A stretch of DNA of 64,000 bases, from contig ONIM01000019.1 in the NCBI GenBank assembly GCA_900317885.1, forward strand, positions 62,001 through 126,000, written 5' to 3'. The DNA is from an uncultured Bacteroidales bacterium. GTDB lineage: Bacteria > Bacteroidota > Bacteroidia > Bacteroidales > Paludibacteraceae. The notes beneath the pieces are model-generated. The model did no database searches and was not told where the DNA came from. It worked only from the letters and a program-made list of their open reading frames with translations. Each line of letters starts with the position of its first letter. Positions within the stretch are counted from its first letter, which is position 1. A program made the position numbers and the translations under genes. This document shows positions 17,072 through 27,311 of the stretch, piece after piece.

Positions 17072-18037
17072 GTGAAAAGACGTATTGCGCTTTTGTTGGG
17101 GCTATTGGCCGTTATGACTGCGAGTGCGCAGTTTGACCCGCAAATGGGGCAATATATGTATTTGCAGGCTGCCTACAATCCCGCAGCGGTGGGAGAAGGC
17201 GATCTAATGAAGGTGGCGGGAATGCACCGCATGCAATATGTGGACATCAGCAACGCTCCGATGAGCACTTGGTTCAGTTTTAGTTCGCCGTTTGTGATAG
17301 GCAAGACTTCACATGGTGCAGGAGTGCGGTTTTTGAACGACCGATACGGATTGTTCACTACGCAATCGCTTTATGCCCAATACGCATATCGCCAGAAGTT
17401 AGGAAAGGGATATTTGAGCGTAGGATTGGATCTGGGATTTGTGAATGTAGGATTTAAAGGCGATTCGGTGAACCTTAGTAAGATGGGTGATGATTATCAC
17501 GAGGCGAACGATGAAGCCATTCCGACGGGCAGTAAATCGGGAATGAAGTTTGATATGGGGATAGGCGCTTACTATTGTACACCGGTTTGGTGGGTTGGAG
17601 TTAGTTACAGTCATTTGCTTCGTCCGCAGATCGATTGGAGCGACGGGACGACGGGAGTACAGCAGATAGTGACTCTGGCAGGAACGTTGTACGCCACCGG
17701 CGGTTATCGGTTTAGACTGAAGAATCATAAGGAGTGGGTATTGACACCGAGTGCCATGCTGATGAGCGACTTTAAGAGTTGGGATTTGAACTTAACGCTG
17801 ATGTGCGATTATAAAGACCGGTACCGGTGGGGATTGGGTTATCGTATATTAGGAAGTGTAAATATATTATTAGGAATAGATATAATATCCGGGCTGCAGT
17901 TGGGCTATAGTTGCGAACTGCCCACCAATAAACTGCTGCTTGAGAGTTATGGGAGCCATGAGATATATTTGGCATATGGATTTGATATCCTGAAGCCCAA
18001 GAGAACGAATAAATATAAATCAATTAGATACTTGTAA
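17072..18037 (+). CDS. porP: Type IX secretion system outer-membrane protein PorP/SprF
   Basis: The 321-residue protein starts at GTG 17072. After a signal peptide (MKRRIALLLGLLAVMTASAQ) comes FDPQMGQYMYLQAAYNPAAVG, the hallmark of the PorP/SprF family, followed by outer-membrane beta-strands. PorP is required for T9SS-dependent secretion and in some Bacteroidota for gliding. porK starts 2 nt downstream. Confidence 0.92.
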   Translation: MKRRIALLLGLLAVMTASAQFDPQMGQYMYLQAAYNPAAVGEGDLMKVAGMHRMQYVDISNAPMSTWFSFSSPFVIGKTSHGAGVRFLNDRYGLFTTQSLYAQYAYRQKLGKGYLSVGLDLGFVNVGFKGDSVNLSKMGDDYHEANDEAIPTGSKSGMKFDMGIGAYYCTPVWWVGVSYSHLLRPQIDWSDGTTGVQQIVTLAGTLYATGGYRFRLKNHKEWVLTPSAMLMSDFKSWDLNLTLMCDYKDRYRWGLGYRILGSVNILLGIDIISGLQLGYSCELPTNKLLLESYGSHEIYLAYGFDILKPKRTNKYKSIRYL

Positions 18038-18039
18038 GT

Positions 18040-19386
18040 ATGAAAATGAGTAAGATTTTGCCGATCATCGCTTTGGCGTTGGTACTGGCGAGTTGCAACA
18101 AACCGGCCGGTGAGCTTGTAGGAGCTCGCAAGTCTACTAACTTTAAGGAGGCTAATCCTTATGGAATGCTGTTTATCAAGAAGGGTAGCTTTATGATGGG
18201 AGCCAATACTCAGTCTGCTGTTTTCGAGCAGCCGGATAATGTAGTAATGGTTACTGTTGACGCTTTCTGGATGGACGAAACAGAGATTACCAACAACGAG
18301 TACCACCAGTTCGTGGACTGGGTTCGTGATTCTATCGCGTTCACCAACCTGATTGCTGCCGGAATGACGGATTATGCTGTTCAGCCGAAGGATGAAGACT
18401 TCGACGAAGAGAACTTCCGCATCAATTGGAGCAAGAAAGTACCTTGGAAGAGCAAGGAAGAGGACGTAGTGGACGCTCTGTCTTCTATGTATTATTCCGA
18501 TGGCCGTTTTAATACGAATAACCTGCACTATCGTTATAGTTGGGTAAATATGGACGAAGCGCTGCCGCAACGTAATAAATTCGATGTGGCTACCAGTACT
18601 TATCCTCCCGGAGCTACAGCACGTGTAGATACCTTCTGGGTAAATGCCAATAACGAGATTTGCGATTCTACGATTATTCGTCCGCTTCGTGAGCCGAAAG
18701 ACCTGCTTACGGAGAAGATTATCTGTATCTATCCGGATACCTTGGTTTGGGCGCGTGACTTCCAATTCTCGTACAACGATCCGTTGCTGCACATGTATTT
18801 CAAGCACCCGGGATACTCCGAGTATCCGGTAGTAGGTGTGACTTGGGAGCAGGCGCATGCATTCTGCAACTGGCGTACCAATCTCTTTAACATGCACTCG
18901 CCGATTGAGGCAAACGAGTATCGTCTTCCTACGGAGGCTCAGTGGGAGTATGCTGCGCGCGGAGGCCGCAAACTGGCTATGTACCCGTGGGGTAGTAACT
19001 ATGCCCGTGACGGCAAGGGTTGTTTCTTTGCTAACTTCAAGCCCTATCGTGGTGCTTATAATGATGATACCGGTACTACGACAATGAAAGTAGCGCAGTT
19101 CCGTCCGAATGATTTCGGTCTGTTCGATATGGCCGGCAACGTAGCTGAGTGGACAAACTCGGCATATCAGAGTGCAGCCAATTCGCATATTCATGATTTA
19201 AACCCGGATTTCAGTTACATGGCTCGTAAAGCTGATCCGGATATCCTGAAGCGTAAAGTCGTTAAAGGTGGTAGCTGGAAGGACATCAGTTACTTCATGC
19301 AATGCGGTGTACGTACTTACGAGTACCAATACGAGAGCCGTCCGTATATCGGTTTCCGTTGCGTCCGCGCGTACATAGGCGATTAA
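18040..19386 (+). CDS. porK: T9SS outer-membrane lipoprotein PorK (GldK)
   Basis: PorK and PorN form the periplasmic ring attached to the outer membrane. The 448-residue protein has a lipobox (LVLASC, Cys near residue 20) and a formylglycine-generating-enzyme (FGE-sulfatase) fold with KGSFMMGANTQ, DETEITNNEY, YPVVGVTWEQAHAFCNWR, RLPTEAQWEYAARGG, FGLFDMAGNVAEWT and RPYIGFRCVR. It has only a structural role in T9SS systems studied. The gene belongs to the porP-K-L-M-N order. Confidence 0.94.
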   Translation: MKMSKILPIIALALVLASCNKPAGELVGARKSTNFKEANPYGMLFIKKGSFMMGANTQSAVFEQPDNVVMVTVDAFWMDETEITNNEYHQFVDWVRDSIAFTNLIAAGMTDYAVQPKDEDFDEENFRINWSKKVPWKSKEEDVVDALSSMYYSDGRFNTNNLHYRYSWVNMDEALPQRNKFDVATSTYPPGATARVDTFWVNANNEICDSTIIRPLREPKDLLTEKIICIYPDTLVWARDFQFSYNDPLLHMYFKHPGYSEYPVVGVTWEQAHAFCNWRTNLFNMHSPIEANEYRLPTEAQWEYAARGGRKLAMYPWGSNYARDGKGCFFANFKPYRGAYNDDTGTTTMKVAQFRPNDFGLFDMAGNVAEWTNSAYQSAANSHIHDLNPDFSYMARKADPDILKRKVVKGGSWKDISYFMQCGVRTYEYQYESRPYIGFRCVRAYIGD

Positions 19387-19439
19387 TACCTTATTAATTA
19401 TTCAGTAATTAAAAACAAATTTAAAAGCAAAATAATATT

Positions 19440-20366
19440 ATGGCTACAGAAAAAGCTGCAAAGCAAGGTTTAGGTGCAAGATTCTTCCATTGGTATGAGT
19501 CTTATGAAGGTAAAAACGTCGTAAACATCGTCTATTCGGCTGGTGCATCCGTCGTTATTATCGGTGCGTTATTTAAGATTCTTCACTGGCCGGGTGCCAG
19601 CCAGGTGTTGATGGTCGGAATGTTTACTGAGGCATTCTTGTTCTTGATTGGTACATTGGAGCATCCGCATCCTGAGTTCCACTGGGAGAACGTTTTCCCG
19701 CAATTATTGGAATACGGAACAAAGCCGGAATTGCTTGAGGAGAAATCACATCAACCTCGTCCTACCTTGTTGGGTGCCGGTGTAGCCGGAGGCGCTACGG
19801 TGGCTACCGGAATGGCTGCGCCTGCAGCTTCTGTTTCAGAAGCAGGTGCTAAAGCTCCGGGTCTCAAAGATGAAGATTATAAGGCATTGAAAGAGGGCTT
19901 GAATGAATTGGCTAAGACCGCAACGCAGTTCGCAGAGCTGGGTAAGGTGGCTCAGACCGGTGTTAAGCTGAACGAGAAACTGGCTGCTGCAGAGGCTGCA
20001 ACCAGCGAGTATGCATCCAAGTTGGCGAATGCCGGTATCGCAACGGATGGTTTGGCTCAAGCAGCTCAAGGACTCTCCGGTGCGTATAGTCAGATTGGCG
20101 CTGATATGAAGAGTGTAGCAGAAGAAACGAAGGCTTACAAGGCAGGCGTTGAGCAGGTAGGTAAGAGCATCGCTTCTCTTAATTCTGTTTACGAGTTGCA
20201 ACTGCAGGCTATAAACGCTCAGATGGAGGCTCAGAAGAATGCTGCGGCAGCTGCTAAAGAGGCTGCAGACGCTCAGGTAGCTTTCGCTAATGGCGCTAAG
20301 CAACTCCAGAAGCAGGTAGCTGACCTCAATGGTATCTACGGTAATATGCTGAATGCATTGGCATAA
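19440..20366 (+). CDS. porL: T9SS inner-membrane motor protein PorL (GldL)
   Basis: The 308-residue protein has two transmembrane helices near residues 22-45 (VVNIVYSAGASVVIIGALFK) and 55-75 (VLMVGMFTEAFLFLIG), with a Glu inside the second, the residue implicated in proton conduction in the motor. FEWYE-like WYESYEGKN precedes helix 1. A long Ala/Gln-rich coiled-coil cytoplasmic region follows from about residue 130 to the end. PorL and PorM together form the proton-driven motor of the T9SS. Confidence 0.93.
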   Translation: MATEKAAKQGLGARFFHWYESYEGKNVVNIVYSAGASVVIIGALFKILHWPGASQVLMVGMFTEAFLFLIGTLEHPHPEFHWENVFPQLLEYGTKPELLEEKSHQPRPTLLGAGVAGGATVATGMAAPAASVSEAGAKAPGLKDEDYKALKEGLNELAKTATQFAELGKVAQTGVKLNEKLAAAEAATSEYASKLANAGIATDGLAQAAQGLSGAYSQIGADMKSVAEETKAYKAGVEQVGKSIASLNSVYELQLQAINAQMEAQKNAAAAAKEAADAQVAFANGAKQLQKQVADLNGIYGNMLNALA

Positions 20367-20410
20367 GTATTTGTAAATTAGTATAATAGAACATATAAAA
20401 CACTTCAGCA

Positions 20411-21982
20411 ATGGGTGGAGCAAAAAACTGTCCGGAAACCCCGAGACAAAAGATGATTGGTATGATGTACTTGGTGCTCACCGCCATGTTGGCGTTGAAC
20501 GTAAGTACGGATATCCTCAATGGTTTTACATTGGTGGACAATAGTCTGCACTCCTCTATCGCTGCATCGGATACGCGTAACGCAAAACTCTATCGTGATT
20601 TTCAGGCGGCAAATGCCGACAACCCTGAGAAGACACAAGAGTGGTTCGATAAAGCTATAGAAGTACAAAAACGTGCGGATTCGCTCTATAATTATATTCA
20701 GGATTTCAAGGAGCACATCGCCATTTTGGCTGATGGTCAGAAGAAAGTAGATGAACTCAAAGCGCAAGGTATTGACCCGACAATGCATATTGAGGGTAAC
20801 TCCAACTTGGACGTAACCGGTCAATACGCAATCGTGCAAGGTAATGGTTTGATCCTTAAGCAGATTGTGGCTTACTATCGCGACTACGCAGCCGGATTGG
20901 CAGAGAACGATGCTGAATTGCGCAATTCTATTCAGCAGACTCTGGCTACCGAGCGTGGCTATAACTCGCACGAGAAAGACTCCTGCGACTGGGAAGTGGC
21001 TATTTTTGACGGTATGCCGGTAGGTGCGTCCATTACTATCCTGACAAAGATGCAGAATGATGTTCGCTCTACGGAGAGTGAGTTGATTCAATACCTCATG
21101 GATCGTACGGACGCGGGTGACCTGCGCGTGAATAAACTGAACGCGTACGTGATTCCGAATTCGAACTATGTGATTCGTGGTGGTAAGTATACAGCGCAGA
21201 TTATCTTGGCTGCCGTGGATTCGACGCAACGTCCTGAGTATTACGTGGAGGGACAACGCATCAACGACCAAGGTATCTACGAGGTAGCTGCAGCGGGTGT
21301 GGGATTGAAGAAATACGCTGGTTGGATTGCCTACCAGAACCCTTCTACCGGCGAAATGGAGAATCTTCCGTTCCAGAGCGAATATAGCGTCGGTGAACCG
21401 GCTGTAACTATATCTAACAACGATCTGAACATTATGTATCGTGGTTATGATAACAAATTTTCGATTTCTGTACCGGGTGTAGCAAATGATAAGGTAAAAG
21501 TCAATGTGAGCGGTGCTTCGGTTCGTCAGCAAGGCGGTATATGGATTATCAAACCGGGCGATGCTGCCAAGAGCGTTACTATTTCTGTCTCGGCAGAGTT
21601 GGACGGTCGCATGCAGCCGATGGGTAGTAAAGAGTATCGCGTTAAAGCGTTGCCGAAACCGGGTGCGTATTTCAAATCCGGCGAGAACGAGTACAACGGA
21701 GAGAAAGCTATTCCGCGTAGTGCTTTGTTGAACGCAAGCGCTACAGTAATTGCTTCCTATGGTCCTGACGGTTTGTTGGATCTTCCGTTCCAGATTTCCG
21801 GTTTCCGTGCGAACATCAATGGCGTATATTTGGAGTCTCGTGGCAATAAGTTTACCCGTGAGCAGTTGGATCGTCTGGGAAAACTGAAACCGGGCAACTC
21901 GGTCATTATCACGGATATCCGTGCGAAAGGTCCGGACGGAAAAGAGATTCGACTTTCGCCGATTCCTTTAACCCTGAATTAA
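20411..21982 (+). CDS. porM: T9SS inner-membrane/periplasmic motor protein PorM (GldM)
   Basis: The 523-residue protein starts MGGAKNCPETPRQKMIGMMY, then has one transmembrane helix (YLVLTAMLALNVS) and a large periplasmic region of helical and beta domains that contacts the PorK/PorN ring in known structures. Length and start are standard. The gene lies 44 nt after porL and 13 nt before porN. Confidence 0.94.
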   Translation: MGGAKNCPETPRQKMIGMMYLVLTAMLALNVSTDILNGFTLVDNSLHSSIAASDTRNAKLYRDFQAANADNPEKTQEWFDKAIEVQKRADSLYNYIQDFKEHIAILADGQKKVDELKAQGIDPTMHIEGNSNLDVTGQYAIVQGNGLILKQIVAYYRDYAAGLAENDAELRNSIQQTLATERGYNSHEKDSCDWEVAIFDGMPVGASITILTKMQNDVRSTESELIQYLMDRTDAGDLRVNKLNAYVIPNSNYVIRGGKYTAQIILAAVDSTQRPEYYVEGQRINDQGIYEVAAAGVGLKKYAGWIAYQNPSTGEMENLPFQSEYSVGEPAVTISNNDLNIMYRGYDNKFSISVPGVANDKVKVNVSGASVRQQGGIWIIKPGDAAKSVTISVSAELDGRMQPMGSKEYRVKALPKPGAYFKSGENEYNGEKAIPRSALLNASATVIASYGPDGLLDLPFQISGFRANINGVYLESRGNKFTREQLDRLGKLKPGNSVIITDIRAKGPDGKEIRLSPIPLTLN

Positions 21983-21995
21983 TTGCATAAGCATT

Positions 21996-22943
21996 ATGAT
22001 GAAGAAAGTTTGTTTTATCGCATGTCTGCTGTGCGGCGTGCTTGCAGCTCAAGCGCAACACAAAGTGACCTCGTTTTTCGACGAGATGGGTAGTGCTCGC
22101 ATCCAGACTGAGGAGTTCTCTCAGGCTCATGATACAATAGTGATGGTTGATCACCGTATTGATGATGTGATTTGGGCTCGTTACGTATATCGTATTATCG
22201 ATATGCGTTATAAGCAGAACTATCAGCTCTATTTTCCGACGAAGTCGGACGATGCTGACTATCGTAACCTATTCAAAGTGATAGCTGACGCGGTAGTAGA
22301 CGGTCTGCCTATTTACGAGAAGAATATGGAGACAATCAAACCGGATTTTAAACAAGAGCCGCTGAGCAAGGACATGATCCCGATGATGTTCATGGCAGAT
22401 GATCCTACGGCTGACTATTCGGACGATCCGACCCATTTCGATATCACTGCTTCGGACGCTATGTTGATCCACTATGACAGTGTGACAGACGAGCTATCCG
22501 GCCATTTCTATCGCTTTGAGCCGATTGTTAAGAACCAATTGAAGTACTTGATTCAGGAAGTCGTATTCTTCGATAAGCATACCTCGCGTCTGCATCAGAA
22601 GATTATGGCGATTGCCCCGTTGCAGTCTGACCTGATCACTACTCGTGACAGTTCTAACGTAATGAGTTCGCTCCGCGAGTCGATTATGTTCTGGATTCCG
22701 TTTGATGCTCTGCGCCCATACATGGCTATGCAGTATGCTATCCCTAACCGTAACGAAGTAAAACGCGTGACGTTTGATGAGTTTTTCCAAAAACGTCTCT
22801 TCACGTCCTACATCGTAGGTGAAGGAAATATGTACAACCGTTGGATTCCGGATTATGCAAAGGAGGAGTCGGAAGTAAAGAAGGAGCAAGCACGTATTGC
22901 AAGCGAGTTGCTTACCTTTGAGCAAGATCTCTGGGAATATTAA
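21996..22943 (+). CDS. porN: T9SS ring protein PorN (GldN)
   Basis: The 315-residue periplasmic protein has a signal peptide (MMKKVCFIACLLCGVLAAQA). DDVIWARYVYRIIDMRYKQN, NYPLYFP-like NYQLYFPTK and the C-terminal FDEFFQKRLFTSYIVGEGNMYNR are the conserved GldN blocks. PorN pairs with PorK in the outer-membrane-associated ring. Either of two adjacent ATGs could be the start. ftsX overlaps its stop by one base. Confidence 0.93.
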   Translation: MMKKVCFIACLLCGVLAAQAQHKVTSFFDEMGSARIQTEEFSQAHDTIVMVDHRIDDVIWARYVYRIIDMRYKQNYQLYFPTKSDDADYRNLFKVIADAVVDGLPIYEKNMETIKPDFKQEPLSKDMIPMMFMADDPTADYSDDPTHFDITASDAMLIHYDSVTDELSGHFYRFEPIVKNQLKYLIQEVVFFDKHTSRLHQKIMAIAPLQSDLITTRDSSNVMSSLRESIMFWIPFDALRPYMAMQYAIPNRNEVKRVTFDEFFQKRLFTSYIVGEGNMYNRWIPDYAKEESEVKKEQARIASELLTFEQDLWEY

Positions 22944-23803
22944 TGCGAAAACATAGATTTCGTAATTCATATCTGATTTCCGCAATCAGCGTTTCGCTGG
23001 TGTTATGCCTTATTGGCTTGGAATGTGTGCTCCTGCTTTCTGCAGGGGCACTTGTTACACGCATGCGCGAGAACATCACCATCACGGCGGTGCTCTCGGC
23101 TGATGCGGATAGCGCGCAATGCGCACGCTTGGAGAAGATTCTCTCTGTGGGAAACCGCTGCAGTAGTTATTCCTATATCTCTGCTCAGCAGGCTCTTGAG
23201 GAACATGTTCGCTCGTTAGGAGAAGATCCCAGTACTTTCTTGGGTTACAATCCTCTCTCTGCCAGTTATGAGATCCACCCTACCGATGCTTATAGCAATC
23301 CGGATAGTTTGGCATTGATGACGGCGCAGTTAGAGACCCTGCCCTATGTGACGGAGGTGCTATATCCCCGAGACTTAGCGGATCTGATGAGTAGCAACGT
23401 GCATGATTTCTCATTCATCTTGATGGGAGTTGCTCTTGCACTTCTGTTGGTGTCGCTGGTGTTGATCGTCAATACGATCCGTCTGCAGATATACTCGCAG
23501 CGATTTATTATCAATACAATGACGCTTGTCGGTGCTACCTCTTGGGTGACACGCAAACCCTTTGTTTTGAGAAACATGCTGATGGGCTTCTGTGCGGGGA
23601 TTGTAGCGCTGGGATTCTTGGCCGGGGTGGTGTATTACGTTGAGCGTACTTTGGGAATGATTCTCTTCCCGATGACATGGCAGAATATCGCGTTTGTCTC
23701 TGTTATCGTGTTGTGCTCAGGTGTCTTGATTACGCTTATGGCTTCTTTGATCGCAACCGGTAAGTATATTCGCATGGATAATAATTCGTTGTACGAAATC
23801 TAA
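22943..23803 (+). CDS. ftsX: Cell-division ABC transporter permease FtsX
   Basis: The 286-residue inner-membrane protein has helix 1 near residues 13-35, a periplasmic domain (residues about 40-150, with VTEVLYPRDLADLM), then three further helices in the FtsX fold ending KYIRMDNNSLYEI. With FtsE it regulates peptidoglycan hydrolases at the septum; ftsE is not in the window. Its TAATG-style overlap with porN and the following DUF3098 and uppP suggest one cell-envelope transcription unit. Confidence 0.88.
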   Translation: MRKHRFRNSYLISAISVSLVLCLIGLECVLLLSAGALVTRMRENITITAVLSADADSAQCARLEKILSVGNRCSSYSYISAQQALEEHVRSLGEDPSTFLGYNPLSASYEIHPTDAYSNPDSLALMTAQLETLPYVTEVLYPRDLADLMSSNVHDFSFILMGVALALLLVSLVLIVNTIRLQIYSQRFIINTMTLVGATSWVTRKPFVLRNMLMGFCAGIVALGFLAGVVYYVERTLGMILFPMTWQNIAFVSVIVLCSGVLITLMASLIATGKYIRMDNNSLYEI

Positions 23804-23813
23804 TTTTTTTGAT

Positions 23814-24026
23814 ATGAAACATTTACCTACACTTAATCTCATCTTAATAGCGGTCTCCTTTGTTATTATCATTGTGGGCTTTGCCCTGATGACCGGAGAA
23901 CCTTCCGGTGAGGTATATAATCCGGATATTTTCTCGTTCCGTCGTATAACGGTAGGTCCGATGATCTCGTTATTCGGATTTGTATGCATGCTTTTTGCTA
24001 TTTTATTTCGCGGTAAGAAAAAATGA
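23814..24026 (+). CDS. DUF3098 family small membrane protein
   Basis: The 70-residue protein has two hydrophobic helices ([20 protein letters not shown] and [19 protein letters not shown]) separated by [19 protein letters not shown], the DUF3098 signature. Function is unknown. It sits between ftsX and uppP in the order usual in Bacteroidota and overlaps uppP by 4 nt. Confidence 0.88.
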   Translation: MKHLPTLNLILIAVSFVIIIVGFALMTGEPSGEVYNPDIFSFRRITVGPMISLFGFVCMLFAILFRGKKK

Positions 24027-24829
24027 GTTGGTTGGAAGCGCTGATATTGGGCATTGTTCAGGGACTCACAGAGTTCCTGCCGGTTTCTTCTTCAGGCCAT
24101 TTGGAGATAGGCCAGGCCTTGCTGGGTACTTCGGGAGAGGAGAACTTGACTTTTGCCATTATCGTTCATACGGCCACCGTCCTTTCTACACTTTGCGTCC
24201 TCTGGCATGAAGTGACGAGGCTCTTTGCGGGTACGTTCTCTACATGGAAATGGAATGCAGAGAAAGATTACGTGGCGAAGATCTTGGTGTCGATGATACC
24301 GGTCTTCATAATCGGTATGTTCTTCAAAGAGGAGGTGGAGGCCTTCTTCGGTAACGGCTTGTTGCTCGTAGGTATCTGCCTGTTGGTTACTGCTTTATTG
24401 CTCGCCTTGAGTGAGTGGCTCCAGAAGCACCGAAATGCCGCCGGTCACGAAGTAACCTATCGCGATGCGTTTATTATCGGTATCGCGCAGGCTTGTGCTG
24501 TGCTGCCGGGATTGAGCCGCTCCGGTTCTACGATTGCTACCGGTCTGTTATGCGGCGTGAAAAAAGATAGTGTGGCGCAGTTCTCGTTCCTAATGGTGTT
24601 GATTCCGATTCTGGGAGAAGCATTTCTGGATCTGCTGGACCTGCTGCAAGGGGAGATTACTTCGGATTTAGCACTGGTACCTGCTGTCGTAGGCTTTGTC
24701 GCCGCTTTTGTTACCGGCTGTTTTGCTTGCCGGTTTATGATTGAGATAGTTCGTCGTCAACGTCTGATATGGTTCGCTATCTATTGCGCTATCATCGGTG
24801 CGACCACTATCATAGTTACCATTTGCTAA
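24023..24829 (+). CDS. uppP: Undecaprenyl-diphosphatase UppP (BacA)
   Basis: The 268-residue integral membrane enzyme recycles undecaprenyl diphosphate to the monophosphate carrier used for peptidoglycan. Both signature blocks are present: [16 protein letters not shown] (residues about 14-29) and [16 protein letters not shown] (about 155-170). There are seven to eight transmembrane helices. It overlaps DUF3098 upstream and truB starts 1 nt after its stop. Confidence 0.95.
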   Translation: MSWLEALILGIVQGLTEFLPVSSSGHLEIGQALLGTSGEENLTFAIIVHTATVLSTLCVLWHEVTRLFAGTFSTWKWNAEKDYVAKILVSMIPVFIIGMFFKEEVEAFFGNGLLLVGICLLVTALLLALSEWLQKHRNAAGHEVTYRDAFIIGIAQACAVLPGLSRSGSTIATGLLCGVKKDSVAQFSFLMVLIPILGEAFLDLLDLLQGEITSDLALVPAVVGFVAAFVTGCFACRFMIEIVRRQRLIWFAIYCAIIGATTIIVTIC

Positions 24830-24830
24830 T

Positions 24831-25541
24831 ATGTGGGATTTTGCACAAGGTGAGGTGTTGGCTTTTGACAAGCCGCTCCATTGGACATCGTTTGATCTAG
24901 TGGCGAAGGTACGGTATAACCTGTGCAAAAAACTGGGTACCAAGAAACTGAAAGTGGGGCATACAGGTACGTTAGATCCACTTGCAACAGGAGTTGTAAT
25001 CATCTGTACGGGTAAAAAAACCAAACTGATAGACCAGCTGCAGTACGACGTAAAGGAGTATATTGCCACGCTCCAGTTAGGTGCAACGACGCCTTCCTAT
25101 GATATGGAGAAAGAGGTCGATCGGACCTACCCGACGGAGCATATAACGCGCGAGCTAATAGATCAGATAATCCCGCTTTTTCGTGGAGAACAATGGCAAA
25201 CACCTCCGGCTTTCTCCGCTATCCAAATCAACGGAAAGCGTGCTTATGAGTTGGCTCGCAAGGGTGAAGAGGTGGAATTGAAACCGAGGCTCTTGGTGAT
25301 TGATGAGATAGAGGTGCTTGGGTTTGATGAGCAGAAAATGCTCCTTACCATCCGGGTAGTTTGCTCAAAAGGAACATATATCCGCGCATTGGCACGAGAC
25401 ATAGGCGAACGCCTGAATTCAGGAGCGTACCTTACTGCTCTGCGACGAACGCGTGTGGGGAATATACGTGTGGAAGATTGCTATACAATTGAACAATTTT
25501 TGGAAGAACTTAATAACTACGAGTATGTACAAATCCAATGA
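24831..25541 (+). CDS. truB: tRNA pseudouridine-55 synthase TruB
   Basis: The 236-residue enzyme makes pseudouridine 55 in the tRNA T-loop. LAFDKPLHWTSFDLV at the start and VGHTGTLDPLATGVVIICTGK (catalytic Asp in TLDPLATG, about residue 46) are diagnostic, as is CSKGTYIRALARDIGE near residue 183. It is tightly linked to uppP upstream and queA downstream. Confidence 0.95.
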   Translation: MWDFAQGEVLAFDKPLHWTSFDLVAKVRYNLCKKLGTKKLKVGHTGTLDPLATGVVIICTGKKTKLIDQLQYDVKEYIATLQLGATTPSYDMEKEVDRTYPTEHITRELIDQIIPLFRGEQWQTPPAFSAIQINGKRAYELARKGEEVELKPRLLVIDEIEVLGFDEQKMLLTIRVVCSKGTYIRALARDIGERLNSGAYLTALRRTRVGNIRVEDCYTIEQFLEELNNYEYVQIQ

Positions 25542-25542
25542 T

Positions 25543-26646
25543 ATGAGACTGTGCCAGTTTAAATTTAAACTGCCAGAAGAATTAATCGCTCAATACCCTG
25601 CGGTGTACCGCGACGAGGCTCGACTGATGATTCTGCATCGCAAGACCGGTGAGGTAGAGCACAAACTGCTACCTGAGTTGGTGAATTATTTTGACGAAGG
25701 AGACCTCTTTGTCTTCAATGATACAAAGGTTTTCCCTGCTCGCTTATGGGGCTATAAGGAGAAAACGAATGCCTTGATTGAGGTCTTCCTGCTTCGCGAG
25801 TTAAACCATCGCACACGTTATTGGGACGTGCTGGTAGAACCGGCGCGTAAGATTCGTATCGGTAATAAGATTACCTTTGAGGATGATCCTTCTATCGTTG
25901 CGGAAGTGATAGATAATACGACCAGCCGCGGACGTACTTTCCGCTTCCTGACGGATTATGACAACGAGGAGTTTGTATCGCGCCTTTATGCTTTAGGTAG
26001 TGCTCCTCTTCCCAAATATATCCGCCGTCCTATGGATCCGCAGACGCTGGAGAAATACCAGGAGGTTTTCCATGATCAGCCAGTGCGCGAGATGGATACT
26101 GAGCGTTATCAGACGATTTTTGCCTCTAATGTAGGCGCTGTAGCTGCACCTGCTGCCGGATTGCATTTCTCCAAACAACTGCTAAAGCGTATGGAGATCC
26201 ATGGCATCGAATCCACTTTCTTAACAAGCCATATATCCCTGGGTATATTCAAGGATATCGATGTGGAAGATTTGACGAAGAATAAGATGGAGTCGGAGCA
26301 GATCATCCTGCCTGACGCTATGGCACAGGCGGTGAACAATGCGCATGAGGCGCAACATCGAGTTTGTGCGGTAGGTACGGAAGTCATGCGCGCTATGGAG
26401 CATGTGGCCGGAACGAACGGTCAACTCAAGGCCTACGATGGATGGACGAATAAATTCATCTTCCCGCCTTATCACTTCTCCGTGGCGAATAGTTTCTTTG
26501 TCAATTTCTACATGCCGTGCTCCAGCCAGTTACTGATGGTAGCTGCTTTCGCAGGATATGAAGAGACAATGCATGCTTACGAAGAAGCCGTTAAAGAAGG
26601 CTATCACTTCGGCGACTACGGGGACGCAATGTTAATTGTAGATTGA
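25543..26646 (+). CDS. queA: S-adenosylmethionine:tRNA ribosyltransferase-isomerase QueA
   Basis: QueA transfers the ribosyl group of SAM to preQ1 in tRNA to form epoxyqueuosine. The 367-residue product contains LIAQYPAVYRDEARLMIL, VFNDTKVFPARL, VGAVAAPAAGLHFS, LTSHISLGIF and HFSVANSFFVNFYMPCSSQLLMVAAFAG in family order. ATG 25543 lies 1 nt after the truB stop and matches the homologous start MRLCQFKFKLPEELIA; an in-frame ATG at 25525 inside truB is less likely. Confidence 0.94.
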   Translation: MRLCQFKFKLPEELIAQYPAVYRDEARLMILHRKTGEVEHKLLPELVNYFDEGDLFVFNDTKVFPARLWGYKEKTNALIEVFLLRELNHRTRYWDVLVEPARKIRIGNKITFEDDPSIVAEVIDNTTSRGRTFRFLTDYDNEEFVSRLYALGSAPLPKYIRRPMDPQTLEKYQEVFHDQPVREMDTERYQTIFASNVGAVAAPAAGLHFSKQLLKRMEIHGIESTFLTSHISLGIFKDIDVEDLTKNKMESEQIILPDAMAQAVNNAHEAQHRVCAVGTEVMRAMEHVAGTNGQLKAYDGWTNKFIFPPYHFSVANSFFVNFYMPCSSQLLMVAAFAGYEETMHAYEEAVKEGYHFGDYGDAMLIVD

Positions 26647-27308
26647 TGACAGTACGTATAGACCCTTCTTGGCAGCGCGTGTTGCAGACGGAGTTTGACA
26701 AACCATATTTCGAACTCCTGACCTCTTATGTGCGCTCACAATATCAGACCCGTCGGTGCTTTCCTCCGGCTGGTCTGATTTTTAATGCTTTTGACTCCTG
26801 TCCTTTCGACTCCGTCCGTGTTGTCATCATCGGGCAGGACCCTTATCATGAGGAGGGACAGGCGATGGGACTATCCTTCTCTGTGCCCGAAGGTGTGCAG
26901 ATTCCGCCGTCGCTGATGAATATCTACAAGGAGATCCACCGCGATTTGGGCAAACCCATCTCGCAAAGCGGAGACCTCCGTCGCTGGGCAAAACAGGGAG
27001 TTCTCCTGCTCAATGCCACTCTGACGGTTGAGGCGCATAAAGCCGGCAGTCATCAAGGGAAGGGATGGGAAGAACTGACCGATGCAGCTATTGCTGCCCT
27101 TAACAAAGAGCGCAGCCATCTGGTTTTCATGCTTTGGGGCTCCTACGCGCAACGCAAAGGGCAATATATTGACCGACGCAAACATCTGGTTCTACAGACT
27201 TCGCACCCTTCGCCGCTCTCCGTCTATCGCGGTTTTGACGGATGTGGACATTTCTCTGCTGCAAATAACTATCTCATTAAAAACGGTCTTGAACCGATAG
27301 ATTGGTAA
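26646..27308 (+). CDS. ung: Uracil-DNA glycosylase (family 1)
   Basis: The 220-residue enzyme removes uracil from DNA. The water-activating loop GQDPYHEEGQAMGLSFSVP (from about residue 61) and the minor-groove loop HPSPLSVYRGF near residue 187 are intact, as is VLLLNATLTV. It overlaps the queA stop by one base (TGATG), and polA starts 3 nt after its stop, so a DNA-repair pair is cotranscribed. Confidence 0.95.
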   Translation: MTVRIDPSWQRVLQTEFDKPYFELLTSYVRSQYQTRRCFPPAGLIFNAFDSCPFDSVRVVIIGQDPYHEEGQAMGLSFSVPEGVQIPPSLMNIYKEIHRDLGKPISQSGDLRRWAKQGVLLLNATLTVEAHKAGSHQGKGWEELTDAAIAALNKERSHLVFMLWGSYAQRKGQYIDRRKHLVLQTSHPSPLSVYRGFDGCGHFSAANNYLIKNGLEPIDW

Positions 27309-27311
27309 ACC